Positions 33,633 through 43,763 of a DNA stretch of 64,000 nt are shown in pieces. Under the pieces are notes generated by a model. That model did no database searches, was not told where the DNA came from, and saw only the letters and a program-made list of their open reading frames with translations. The stretch lies in contig JALBUN010000020.1 in the NCBI GenBank assembly GCA_025174535.1, positions 310,001 through 374,000 of the forward strand, written 5' to 3'. Numbering within the stretch: position 1 is the first letter of the stretch; each line of letters opens with the position of its first letter. Made by a program: the position numbers and the translations under genes. Origin of the DNA: Cantharellus purpuraceus (Eukaryota > Basidiomycota > Agaricomycetes > Cantharellales > Hydnaceae).

Positions 33633-34757
33633 ATGGCCCTGACAGTTCAACCGAGTTCTCTGTATAAAATTGATGCGCTCAACGGGGATAACTTCCCGGC
33701 TTGGAAGGAGAGGCTGTGTTGGATCCTAATTGAACAGGACCGATGGGACCATGTATCAGGCAGGGCTGTGAGGCCCGTACCGAAGAATAAGGAAAAGATT
33801 CAGGATACAGAGCGAGTAGTGATTGCTGAGTGGTCCAAAAAGGATCAGCAGGCATACACTGCAATTTGCCTGCGAATTAGCGATGAATATCTGGTTTATG
33901 TCCATGGCGCAGAAATAGCCAGAGGTGTTTGGGAAGCCCTAGCTGCAATTTTTGAACCAAAAGGACCGGTTGGGATAATAAATATGCGATGTGAATTCTT
34001 CCGCACATTTGGAAACTACAAGGGTTGCAAAAAACACTACATATGCTGGGAGAATATATTTCAGAGAAGGATTTCTCTAATACCCTTCTCACATTACTCC
34101 CATTGTCATGGTGTCTACCTTTATCACAGCTGTCAATGCTGGATTACCAACCCTGCAATCTGATATTTTGATCGCTCACATCCTAGAAGAAGACCAGAAC
34201 CGAAAAGCTGGAACCGGAAAGGATACAGCTCTGAAAGCATAAGAGAAACATATGCAGGGCAAAAAGATGGATGGCATCACTAAAGGCAAATGCAATAATT
34301 GCAGTAAAAAAGGACATTGGGCCCAAGATTGCTGGGCAAAAGGAGGCAGCAAGGATGGCCAAGCCCCAAAATGGTGGAAACCTAGCAAAGCCAAAGAGGA
34401 CCAAGCAAATCAATCCAATGATACTACAAATTTGGATTTGGATTTTGCTTGTGTCACCACAGAATCAGCATATCATACAACTATTTCTGCTTCAGATTGG
34501 CTAGCAGACTCAGCAGTGACTACACATGTGGCATGTGTTAAGGTCTGGGACAACTTGGGGTTCAATGGAAAAGGGCCAGAGTTCGGCTGCTAGTAAAGAG
34601 GGAGATGGGACTTTACTGTTCCAGTTCAACCGGAGACAGAGTGGGAGCAATACTATTGAGTCAGATTGAGTGGACTTGGCTTCAACTTGTGTGTTGCATC
34701 CCCTCAGATTGTCAGTCCAATATTTCAGAGTTTGGAGTATGGAGTTGGATCAAGAAT

Positions 34758-35274
34758 TGTTACACACTAGGTCCGATTGGGGGTTGGAGATTGGGTTGGA
34801 GGTTTCGTCGGAGTTGGAGTATGTCGTGGGGGTCAGAATGGACTTGGCTTCAGCTTATGTGCTGCACCCTCACTAATACCGGTGTCTGAGATTTTGGAGA
34901 TGGAGTACAACTTAGAGAGTTAGGATCAGACTTAGGAACTAGGCATAATTTGATATTCGAACTGGGGAATGAAGTCCCCAGTCGGGCAACTTAAATACAT
35001 ATTTTGAAATCTAATAATAATTACTCTGGTAATGGGTCTCTGAGGCTGATGGCCTTACATGAGTATGTCCAAGTCTGATGGGGATGGATGTCCGGGTTCC
35101 TATGGTGATGCTGATGCATCAATTGGAACTGGAGACGGATGGGCAGAATTGGCAGTGACAATTGGACAGGTAGATGGAGACATGATGGTTTCCAAATGGA
35201 GTATAGATTTCATACGTGTGGGGATCTGAGTGGATCGGATGGGGATCTGGATGTTAATGAATATAGTCATAACA
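34758..35274 (-). repeat. Solo LTR-A (517 bp) nested in LTR-B
   Basis: TGTTACACAC..GTCATAACA, flanked by AGAAT at 34,753-34,757 and 35,275-35,279. This proves that family A was active after this LTR-B was already in place. Confidence 0.92.
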
Positions 35275-35579
35275 AGAATCCAGAGTTCAACTTGTCAAGA
35301 AGGTACTTGTCAAGAAGCTAGCAACCAAGAAGTTGATGGGGCAAATTTGGTCAATATATGAACCATTGTAATAGACAGAGAGTAGCCCATATATGTATGT
35401 GGAGAATTGAATGCTGAAACTAAAATGATAAGACAATAAGATGGATATGGAGTACAACACGAAAAGGAGTTTGGAGTCTGGACCCAAGTCTGAACTATAC
35501 TTAGCAATATAAAAGAAGAAGGTTTGTTGTAACCCATAAGAAGAAACTACTTATAAGGAGAACAATAAAGGAGTTTGGG

Positions 35580-35669
35580 GTTGATGGAGGTGGAGTTGAT
35601 GGAGGTGGAGTTGATGGAGGTGGAGTTGATGGAGGTGGAGTTGATGGAGGTGGAGTTGATGGAGGTGGA
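35580..35669 (+). repeat. Six tandem copies of a 15-bp unit in LTR-B
   Basis: The unit GTTGATGGAGGTGGA is repeated six times. Other LTR-B copies have about two units (14,555; 36,046 inverted; 55,713). Confidence 0.9.
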
Positions 35670-35910
35670 GTTGTCAGGGATGGAGATGAAGGAGATGGAG
35701 GTCTGGAGTTCAGACTTGGTGTTACAGGATGTAACAGCATGTGAATGCATACATTTCATTGATTTCAATCCAGATCCATCTGAGATTGAAGGGATTGCAC
35801 CAGGCATTATATTGCACACATTAGGACATGGCACTATTCAGTTGGAATTCTGTGCAGGAAATGGCACCTGTACTGTGAAATTGGATGATATTAAGCATGC
35901 CCCTGATGCT

Positions 35911-36008
35911 TGTTATGACTATATTCATTAACACCTGGATCCCTGTCTGATCCACCCAGATCCCTGCACATATGAAACCTATACTCCATTTGGAAGCCAT
36001 CACATCTC
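35911..36008 (+). repeat. LTR-A terminal fragment
   Basis: TGTTATGACTATATTC.. is the coding-sense start of LTR-A, 98 bp long, cut by LTR-B at 36,009. Confidence 0.8.
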
Positions 36009-36595
36009 TGTTACATCCTGTAACACCAATCTCCATTCTCCATCAACTCCACCTCTGTCAACTCCACCTCTGTCAACCCCAAACTCCTTTATTGTTCTCC
36101 TTATAAGTAGTTTCTTCTTATAGGTTGCAACAAACTTTCTTCTTTTATATTGCTTAGTATAGTTTGGACTTGGGTCCAAACTCCAAACTCCTTTTCGTGT
36201 TGTACTCCATATCCATCTTATTGTCTTATCAGTTTCAGCATTCAATTCTCCACATACATATATGGGCTACTCTCTGTCTATTACAATAGTTCATATATTG
36301 ACCAAATTTGCCCCATCAACTTCTTGGTTGCTAGCTTCTTGACAAGTAGCTTCTTGACAAGTTGAACTCTGGATTCTTGATCCAACTCCATACTCCAAAC
36401 TCTGAAATATTGGACTGACAATCTGAAGGGGTGCAACACACAAGTTGAAGCCAAGTCCACTCAATCTGACTCAATAGTTATTGTCCCCACTCTGTCTCCA
36501 GTTGAACTGGAACAGTAAAGTCCCCTCCCCTTCATCACTAGCATCCAAACTCCAGTTACTCCATTGAAACCCTAATAGCATCCCAGCATTTAACA
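36009..36595 (+). repeat. LTR-B, 5' LTR of a family B fragment
   Basis: Coding-sense LTR-B (TGTTACATCC..CATTTAACA, 587 bp) directly followed by family B gag in the same direction, which fixes the orientation of LTR-B. The flanking 5 bases do not match, so the 3' part of the element is lost. Confidence 0.85.
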
Positions 36596-37115
36596 GTATA
36601 TACAAACTACTACCCTTGATTGTCATGCCCCCCTGAAGCACACAAACCTCCATCCGAGCAGGAGTACCACCCACCACCATTGAGGAAGTCCCTGGAGAAG
36701 CTCCAGTATCTGATCAGGAGCTTGAGGCTGAACTCCAGGAAGGCACTCCTCCAGCCAATCCCTCATCTGTCCCAGTCCCTAACCTTGCAGAAGCCCTCAG
36801 TATGTTGGCTAACTCCATATCATCTCTGAAGAAGTCCTCTGCTCAGACTAAGGTCTGAGAACCAGATGCCTTCAATGGATCTGATTCCTGAAAACTCCAG
36901 CTCTTCCTTATGCAATGCACCCTCAATTTCCATGACCATCCTGATGCATTCTCCAATGATAGTGCTAAAGTTACTTATGCTCTATCTTATTTAAAGGGAA
37001 CTGCACTCAATTGGTTTGAACTCACCCTGACCTCCAATTCCAAAGCCTCTTGGCTAGATGACTATTTGTGTCTGAATTAAAGACCAATTTCAGACCTCAT
37101 GACCCAGAGGCTGAA
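36596..37115 (+). pseudogene. Gypsy family B gag fragment
   Basis: A leader of about 30 bases is followed by gag in + sense: Pro/Glu-rich N-terminus, a leucine-rich AEALSMLANSISS segment near 36,785, then LNFHDHPDAFSNDSAKVTYALS near 36,930 and a YLKGTALNWFE segment. This is the capsid-like region shared with the family B copy at 61,642-62,264. TGA codons interrupt it (36,855 and 36,888). It is cut at 37,115 by the inverted-repeat element. Confidence 0.75.
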
Positions 37116-37260
37116 TGTAAGTCATGCCTTAGTTCACACCATTACACAGAACTCAACCAAGTATATTGGTTGTGCAGTGTGTTGTACAGCCTGGTTTTTA
37201 GCTAAGTTCTATCTACTATAAGTGGACCCACACATGTACTGGGTCCACTGGCTTACATAA

Positions 37261-38506
37261 TGTTATAAATATATTCCGTATATACTGCCTTGCTAAGTCT
37301 GAAGTTGAATAGAGGTTGGTTGGGTTGGAAGCAAAGGAAGTGACAGGAGCCAGGAGTGCCAGCACTTATGACAGGGGCAAATATATGCATGCTCATAATG
37401 TCGTATAGGCATTGTATGGCCTTGCAGATGGTACTGACGGGTAGGCGTGAATGAGCAGAAGTGGATGTGATTGAGTTTAGAAGAATTGATAAAGTCTTTG
37501 AATAGTTATGAGGAGAACAGTGAAGTTGCTTCCGGAAATGACAAGTTATCAAGACAAACTTGGAGATATAAGATTTGGTCCATTGCATAGCTAGCTAGTC
37601 TCATTTTATACACTATAAGCATGTCAGGAGTCTGTAGTAAAAGGTTCTGGGTCATGAGGGTGAAGGGAGAATAGATGATGAAAATTTTCAAGACTGGGGT
37701 GGTTCTAAGACGCTTGTTCAGAAATACAACAAATATGTATATACAACCTATTTTCCTCAAATTTTACACAACACTCTTAGATTAAAACTCATTTTCATAT
37801 TTCAACGTGATTCTCAAATTTTACACAATATACTAGATTAAAACATATTTTGATATTTTGACATAATTCTCAAAAATAATTCTTTTTTTCCTGATTTAGT
37901 GGTGGCAACTCTCTTGAGGGAACATCCAAATATCATTGATTCTTTCTTATACAATACTTGTAACATAATTTGAACTATCTTTAATCCCCACCTGGTATTT
38001 GTATATCTAAATACCCTATATAATACCAATTATATTAATACATACATTCCTATTATATCCATGTAAATGATTATGTTCATCTCAACCAAATATCTTATCT
38101 TTTAAAGTTTATTAAAATATAGAATATATGTTTATATTTATGAAAATTTCACACATCTGAAATCTTTTAAGATATCCAAATTGTAACTCCCTGGCTTTAT
38201 GTATCATTGAAATCCTGATGTATATCTCCTATACATCAGGATATTGTATACTGACATGATTCCAAACAAGCGTCTAACTATAGTGTCCATGGGAGAATGA
38301 ATAGAAAATGAAATAAAGAGAAAAAGCATCCACAATCTCACCCTCAACTCCTATACCTTCTCCCCTATCTCCTCCCCTCCTTATCCAATCGCTCACCTCG
38401 TCCCTAACTCCTCTGGGCCTCCTGTATGCCCCTTTCCCCTTTATCCTTCTCCTTTCTCCTCTCAGCCCTCTGAAATGCACCCATTTGTCTAACCGGGATC
38501 ACAACA
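37261..38506. repeat. Solo LTR-E containing a MITE
   Basis: TGTTATAAAT..GATCACAACA with the 5-bp duplication CATAA on both sides (37,256-37,260; 38,507-38,511), inserted in the left arm of the inverted-repeat element. About 677 bp without the MITE. It is the only copy in the window and its family is unknown, so the orientation is not defined. Confidence 0.85.
37709..38274 (+). mobile_element. MITE copy 1 (566 bp)
   Basis: Terminal inverted repeats GACGCTTGTTC../..AAACAAGCGTC, AT-rich, non-coding, flanked by TAA on both sides. It lies inside LTR-E. Confidence 0.9.
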
Positions 38507-38628
38507 CATAATAACTATACATATGCACCCTATAGGTGCATATATCTACCAAGAGGGCAACATTCCTTAAGGGAATGCTGCATATATCAATTATATACTA
38601 TAGTAAGTAAGTGCCTTGGGTACTTACA

Positions 38629-38641
38629 CCCTCCCCTTTTT
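38629..38641 (-). promoter_or_regulatory. Purine tract (minus strand) beside the left inverted arm
   Basis: CCCTCCCCTTTTT on the + strand reads AAAAAGGGGAGGG on the minus strand, immediately before TGTAAGTACC. It resembles a retroelement polypurine tract and is one argument for an LTR-type origin of the arm. On the other side GGGGGAG precedes the right arm at 39,804-39,810. Confidence 0.35.
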
Positions 38642-38659
38642 GATCTCATTCAGTACTTT

Positions 38660-39761
38660 TTAATCATACAGCTCCTTATGAAGCTGCTCTGATGAGTCAG
38701 TGTCCATATGATCGTCTTGATCATACAGCTCTGGAGGGGGACAGCTCTCAGTTGTCCCCAACATTGTTGCAGTATCCTCATCCACTTGAATGGATGAGGA
38801 GGATGCAATTGCTACCGCAGCATCCTGGTTGAGTTCACAATTAAGTTGATTGTGACCCAAATGCTCAGCAAGAGAGTGTTTAGCAGCTTTATGAGCTGCT
38901 TGGGAGACTCCCTGAGTCTCCTGCTTTTGCTTACTGTTATGACTATATTCATTAACATCCAGATCCCTGTCCAATCCACTCAGATCCCCGCGCATATGAA
39001 ATCTATACTCCATTTGGAAACCACTACATCTCCATTTACCTGTCCGATTGTCACCACTGATTCCACCCATCCATCTCTGGTTCTGATTGATGCATCAGCA
39101 TCACCATAGGAACCCGGACATCCGTCCCCATCAGACTTGGACATACTCATGTAAGGCCGTCGGCCTCGGAGACCCATCACCAGAGTAATTATTATTAGAT
39201 TTCAAATATGTATTCGCATATGAAATCTATACTCCATTTGGAAACTGCTACGTCTCCATTTACCTGTCCGATTGTCACTGCCGATTCCGCCCATCCATCT
39301 CCGGTTCCAATTGATGCATCAGCATCACCATAGGAACCTGGACATCTGTCCCCGTCGGACTCGGACATACTCATGTAAGGCCGTCAGCCTCAGAGACCCA
39401 TCACTGGAGTAATTATTATTAGATTTCAAATATGTATTTAAGTTGCCCGACTGGGGACTTCATTCCCCAGTTCGAATATCAAATCATGCCTAGTTCCTAA
39501 GTCCGATCCTAACTCTCTAAGTTGTACTCCATCTCCAAAATCTCGGACACCGGCATTAGTGAGGGTGCAGCACATAAGCTGAAGCCAAGTCTGTTCCGAC
39601 CCCCACAACGTGCTCCGACTCCAACCCAACCTCCAACCCCCAATCGGACCTAGTGTGTAACACTTACCAACCCTGGTGGGCTGGTTAAAAGCTGCACCAG
39701 AGGTGATGCATTTAGCAAACTCCTCTAAAATAGCAGTGTGGTTGGGGGTGATGCCTCCCAA
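38660..39761 (-). CDS. Small ORF between the inverted arms, split by solo LTR-A
   Basis: On the minus strand MGGITPNHTAILEEFAKCIT.. starts at 39,761. After skipping the LTR-A insertion (39,662-38,935 and one target copy) it continues in frame as an Ala/Gln/Glu-rich, acidic tail (SSSSIQVDEDTATM.., DDHMDTDSSEQLHKELYD) to a stop at 38,660. That gives about 125 residues without the LTR. No domain is recognised. It could be the C-terminal end of a longer transposon protein. The open frame across the insertion suggests real coding ancestry. Confidence 0.4.
38935..39662 (+). repeat. Solo LTR-A with internal tandem duplication (728 bp)
   Basis: TGTTATGACT..TAGTGTGTAACA flanked by CTTAC (38,930-38,934 and 39,663-39,667). 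A block of about 222-225 bp (38,991-39,215) is repeated directly after itself, which explains the excess over 515 bp. It carries TATTTAAG (39,435-39,442) and, 34 nt on, AGTTCGAATATC (39,469-39,480). Confidence 0.92.
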
Positions 39762-39816
39762 TCATCTAAACCAGAGCACAAGCTCTAGTTCAGTATGTTC
39801 TTTGGGGGAGTGATTC

Positions 39817-40511
39817 TGTAAGTATCCAGGGTACTTACTTACTATAGTATGTAGTTATATAGTCATAATTAATGTATGCAGCATTCCATTAAGGAATGCT
39901 GTCTTCTTGGTAGATATATGTGCCCATAGGGTGCATATGTATAGTTATTATGTAAGCTGGTGGACCCAAGTACATGTGTGGGTCCACATGTAGTAGATAG
40001 AACTTAGTTAACTACCACACTGTACAACACATTGCCCAACCAATATACTTGGTTGAGTTCTGTGCAATGGTGTGAACTAAGACACACATTTACACTTTTT
40101 TGAACTTCCAAAGGAAGAATCAATTGATTCTTCCTCATTGAAGTTTTCTAGTCAATACTAGAAAACTGGCTGTTGCTGGTGTACAGATGTATACCAACCC
40201 CCCCAGTCACTCATAGAAGTGAGCAACTAGTAAACTAACTTAGTTAGTCTACAAAGATAGAAGAAAGAAAGGAGTCATCATAATGATGACTTGCAGTAGA
40301 GTGAGTCATGCTGGCAGCACCCAGGACATTATAAATGATGAATGACAGCATGTAGCCAGCAGCAGAAGCTCCCAGGAAGGGGAGCTAGACCCTAGAGAAG
40401 TCACAGGGACTTCTCATAAGGAAGACTCTAGAAGAGAGTCACTGCAATTGCAAGACCACACAGATGATCAGAAAATAGATTGTCTGTCAAACAAGAACTC
40501 TTCATCACTAG
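39817..40511. repeat. Dense array of short inverted repeats (hairpins)
   Basis: Successive stem-loops, many perfect. 39,818-39,838: stem 7-10, loop 1-7. 39,879-39,901: stem 9. About 39,961-39,993: stem 9 around GTGGACCCA. 40,113-40,134: perfect 22-bp palindrome. 40,142-40,167: stem 11, loop 4. 40,177-40,196: stem 8 with one G-T. 40,272-40,290: stem 8, loop 3. 40,367-40,386: stem 7. 40,395-40,415: stem 8. 40,424-40,440: stem 6. 40,443-40,452: perfect palindrome. The right inverted arm covers the first 278 bp; the rest has no second copy here. The array ends where gypsy A4 RT sequence begins. Confidence 0.75.
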
Positions 40512-40869
40512 ATGATAGGCATGTCAGAGATCGATTTTGGAATAGATCTTAGCCTTTCACAGGCTCTCAAGCTGGTCTGTGGTGTGGGGTATTGGGTATC
40601 AGTCTTTCTTGGTGATCTTGTTGAGTCCATGGAAGTTGACACATAAATGGAGTGAGCTGTCCTTTTTGCAGACAAATAGGACTGGAGCTCTGTGAGGGGA
40701 TAGGGATGGGTGGATGAAGCCTGTAGCCAAGTTCTCGTCTATGAATGTTCAGAGAGCCAGTAGCTCTTTTTGGGATAGTGAGTAGATAGGGCCAAGTGGA
40801 GGGGTGGAGTTGTCATTCAACTCAATCTTGAGATCATATGATTGATGTTCTGCTAGAGAGTCAGCTTTA

Positions 40870-41435
40870 GACGCTTGTTCAGAAATACAACAAATACGTA
40901 TATACAACCTATTTTCCTCAAATTTTACACAACACTCTTAGATTAAAACTCATTTTCATATTTCAACGTGATTCTCAAATTTTACACAATATACTAGATT
41001 AAAACATATTTTGATATTTTGGCATAATTCTCAAAAATAATTCTTTTTTTCCTGATTTAGTGGTGGCAACTCTCTTGAGGGAACATCCAAATATCATTGA
41101 TTCTTTCTTATACAATACTTATAACATAATTTGAACTATCTTTAATCCCCACCTGGTATTTGTATATCTAAATACCCTATATAATACCAATTATATTAAT
41201 ACATACATTCCTATTATATCCATGTAAATGATTATGTTCATCTCAACCAAATATCTTATCTTTTAAAGTTTATTGAAATATAGAATATATGTTTATATTT
41301 ATGAAAATTTCACACATCTGAAATCTTTTAAGATATCCAAATTGTAACTCCCTGGCTTTATGTATCATTGAAATCCTGATGTATATCTCCTATACATCAG
41401 AATATTGTATACTGACATGATTCCGAACAAGCGTC
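40870..41435 (+). mobile_element. MITE copy 2 (566 bp)
   Basis: Ends GACGCTTGTTCAG../..CCGAACAAGCGTC with TTA on both sides. The same site is unoccupied in A2 (near 52,142, CTTTAGACTTGCTG), which confirms the 3-bp duplication. Confidence 0.95.
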
Positions 41436-42157
41436 TTAGACTTGCTGAACACATCGGTGAACTCGTGATACTCCTTAGGAACCATAGATAGGTCTGGTGG
41501 AGTTGATCAGGCGGAACAGGTAGTGAGGAGCATTGGATCAGAGAGGTGAACCTGGAATGTTTGTGAGCCATCCAGTTTGCTTAGTCTGGCGAAGACCATA
41601 GCATCCACCATTGATATAGATGGAGGGGTAGGTGGAGTATCTATTGGAGTGGAGGAGGTGGAGGCAGAAGATAATTTTGCACCTATAGTTGCTGGTGACA
41701 TCAGGGATGACACAGCCTGCACTGGAGAACAGAATGTGATATGGCCCAATGTGCAGTCAATCAACAGATTGTAGTGGATGAGCCAATTATGTCTGAGAAC
41801 CACAGAACAGCTAGAGTCAAGCGGAGTAACATAGAATGTAATTTTCTGGATTTCTCTGACAGAAAAATGGATAGACAGATCTATAGCTCATGAGATAACA
41901 GCATTAGTAGTGCCATCAAATAATCAGAGTGGTATCGGAGTTATGGTGTATGTATGGAGTTTATGTAAATTGGAAAAAACAGAATCAAGGAAACAGTGCG
42001 TAGAACTGGAGTCAATTAATGCTTGGATTGTTGTATCGGGAATGGAGGGTAAGAGAGTTGGAGTGAAAAAGAGTGGATGCATTCAGGTGGACCTCGTTTG
42101 TCATACAGGGAGTACCAATGCAGCCCTCAGCCCATATGGAGGCTAGAGGACTGCTTA

Positions 42158-43213
42158 CTATTTTTTTGGGTCTGTCATAGCATTGATGGCATGGCCGTTT
42201 GCTTTTGTGGTGGACAAGGTTGCCTTGTTGCAATCCTTGGCTTGGTGACCAGGCTTTCTGCAGAACCGACAGAGGTTGTTGTCCATGTGATGCTGGCATT
42301 CCTGCTGGGTAAGTTTGCCATCCTTTCCCAGCTTGGTGGAGAGGTCTGGAGTGCTCTTGTGAGCTCTGGAGTTGTTCTGACTGGAACCAGAAGTGGTGGC
42401 ATTACCAGTGTTTGACTTCTGGCCAGAGTTGGTGGTGGTCTTCTTATCAGACCCCTTGTTGGACTTTGGGGTCTTGTCTGACGATTTGTCTGACTTGTTG
42501 TTAGCTGAATTTTCATGGGAGACCTTGGATTGACGTTCCCAATAATGGGTGTTGATGGATTGGGTGAGCTTGCAAAGGTTAACCAGAGTATCTAGCTTAC
42601 CAACACATGATATCTTGTCCTTGATGTGAGATGGGAGGCCAATGTAAAATTGGTGTTGGAGTGTGGCATTGCCCCATTGGACCTTTGGAGCTAGCTGCTG
42701 GAAACTCACAATGGATTTTGTGATCTTGTGGTTTTCCTTCATCTGAAGTCAATCAAGTTCATTCTTGGCATCAGCTTCAGCATTGTAAGGACCAAAATTG
42801 GTCCAGAGTTCAGAGATGAAGTCAGAGTAGTCCTCTGACCATATCAGGTCATCAGAATCATCCATGAGTGCTGGCTTGAAGCAGTCCAGTGTGGTGCCCT
42901 TGAGATAGGACATGGCAAAGGTGACCTTTGCCTGATCGGATGTGAATGTGTCAGGGCAGTCACAAAAATTCAACCGGCATTGCACCAAGAATGGTTGGAG
43001 CTTGCATGGATCAGAGCTGTCGAATGGGTCAGGTTCCCAGACCAAGGTCTGGGACTTAGGAGCTTGTGGGGTACAGATGCTGCTGGCGAGCAGGGAGATG
43101 GCTTGTGCCAGATTTGGGGAGGACAGAGTATCATCCTCTTCATTGACAGCCTCTATGTGGTCCATTGGTTCTTCAATGACCTTGGGGATGGTGTCAATGC
43201 TGGGAGTGGGCAT
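42158..43213 (-). pseudogene. Gypsy A4 gag with CCHC zinc knuckle
   Basis: Two adjoining minus-strand frames. At 43,213-42,749 lie an acidic N-terminus (DHIEAVNEEDDT), then FDSSDPCKLQPFLVQCRLNF and ..YLKGTTLDCFKPALMD, the capsid-like region. A TGA near 42,747 separates them from 42,742-42,158, which has a Ser/Asn/Lys-rich linker and the knuckle C-x2-C-x4-H-x4-C (CRFCRKPGHQAKDC near 42,255-42,214). It would assemble the particle and bind RNA. Only a single stop breaks the frame. Confidence 0.75.
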
Positions 43214-43290
43214 CTTGACAGTTCATGCATGTTCAGAATTGGTGGTGGATTGTGGCATTGGTAGAAGTGAGTATGGCAGTTCAAATATAC

Positions 43291-43763
43291 TGTTACACAC
43301 TGGGTCCAGTTGGGGGTTGGAACTTGTGTTGGAGTCGACAGTCGGAGTTGGAGTGGGGATCGGGGTGTGTTGTGGGGGTTGGAATGGACTTGGCTTCAGC
43401 TTATGTGCTGTACCCTCACTAATACCCATGTCCAAGATTTCAGAGATGGAGTATGACCTAGGTAGTTTGGATCAGACTTAGGAGCCAGGTGTGATTCAAT
43501 ATTCGAACTGGGGAATGAAGTCCCCCAGTTGTACAATGTAAATACATATTTGAAATCTAATAATAGTTACTCCAGTGATGGGTCTCCAAGGCTGATGGCC
43601 TTATGTGAATATGTCCGAGTCCAATGGGACAGATGTCCAGGTTCCTATGGTGATGGTGATGCATCAGTTGGAACTGGAGGCAGATGAGTGAGATTGGTGG
43701 TGACAATCGGACAGACTAAATGGAGATGTGATGGTTTCCAAATGGAGTATAGATTTCATGTGC
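43291..43763 (-). repeat. LTR-A of A4, truncated
   Basis: Starts TGTTACACACTGGG after a CAGTTCAAATAT-containing junction. The last ~45 bp are missing, replaced by repeat F. Confidence 0.85.

Larger units (their letters stand above)
34536..35736 (-). repeat. Solo LTR-B containing a solo LTR-A
   Basis: Starts TGTTAAGGTC and ends GGATGTAACA, flanked by the perfect 5-bp duplication GCATG (34,531-34,535 and 35,737-35,741) within copia. Removing the nested LTR-A and its duplication leaves 679 bp, longer than the 602-bp copies mainly because of an expanded 15-bp repeat. Confidence 0.92.
33633..35910 (+). pseudogene. Copia gag-protease fragment interrupted by a solo LTR
   Basis: Gag starts with an ATG at 33,633. 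It has a UBN2-type region (GDNFPAWKERLCWIL, ISDEYLVYVHGAEIARGVWEAL), a frameshift near 34,150, then a CCHC knuckle near 34,290 (CNNCSKKGHWAQDC) and the protease start (WLADSAVTTHVAC near 34,500, with Ala for the usual Gly of DSG). The protease resumes at 35,737 after LTR-B (FIDFNPDPSEIEGIAPG.., KLDDIKHAPDA) and is cut at 35,911 by an LTR-A piece. Integrase and RT are missing. It is a different copia copy from the one at 17,494-18,887. Confidence 0.75.
37116..40094. mobile_element. Long-inverted-repeat element with hairpin-rich arms, interrupted by later insertions
   Basis: The left arm (37,116-37,260 plus 38,512-38,628, about 260 bp) and the right arm (39,817-40,094, 278 bp) are inverted copies of each other. 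The outer ends read TGTAAGTCAT.. and ..CACATTTACA, so the termini are also inverted repeats (TGTAAR). Between them lie about 440 bp of unique sequence with a small minus-strand ORF, plus a solo LTR-A. The arms are made of short perfect or near-perfect hairpins. No target duplication could be found: the left flank is gypsy B gag and the right flank is more hairpin sequence. It could be a non-autonomous foldback-type or DIRS-like element; the class is open. Confidence 0.5.
40512..43763 (-). mobile_element. Gypsy family A copy A4, 5' part only
   Basis: In pol sense: LTR-A (43,763-43,291), gag (43,213-42,150), protease (41,890-41,439), a MITE, then the start of reverse transcriptase (40,866-40,512), where it is cut. 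The LTR is cut at 43,763 by repeat F. All domains align with A2. Confidence 0.8.

Noticed and set aside
35575..35931. 118-residue ORF starting with MGLMEVELMEVEL repeats
   Set aside because: Its first half is the 15-bp LTR repeat and its second half is copia protease reached across the LTR boundary.
35911..36600. LTR-B at 36,009-36,595 as a solo LTR inserted in LTR-A
   Set aside because: The flanking 5 bp differ (ATCTC and GTATA), and gag of the same family follows directly, so it is a 5' LTR of a truncated element.
37838..38029. 63-residue ORF in the MITE (also 60,136-60,327)
   Set aside because: It is AT-rich, lies wholly in MITE sequence and is not kept in all copies; the MITE is treated as non-coding.
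39817..40094. Ordinary LTR call for the right inverted arm
   Set aside because: The only partner is inverted, no target duplication is present, and hairpins continue past its end, so a plain LTR call is not supported.
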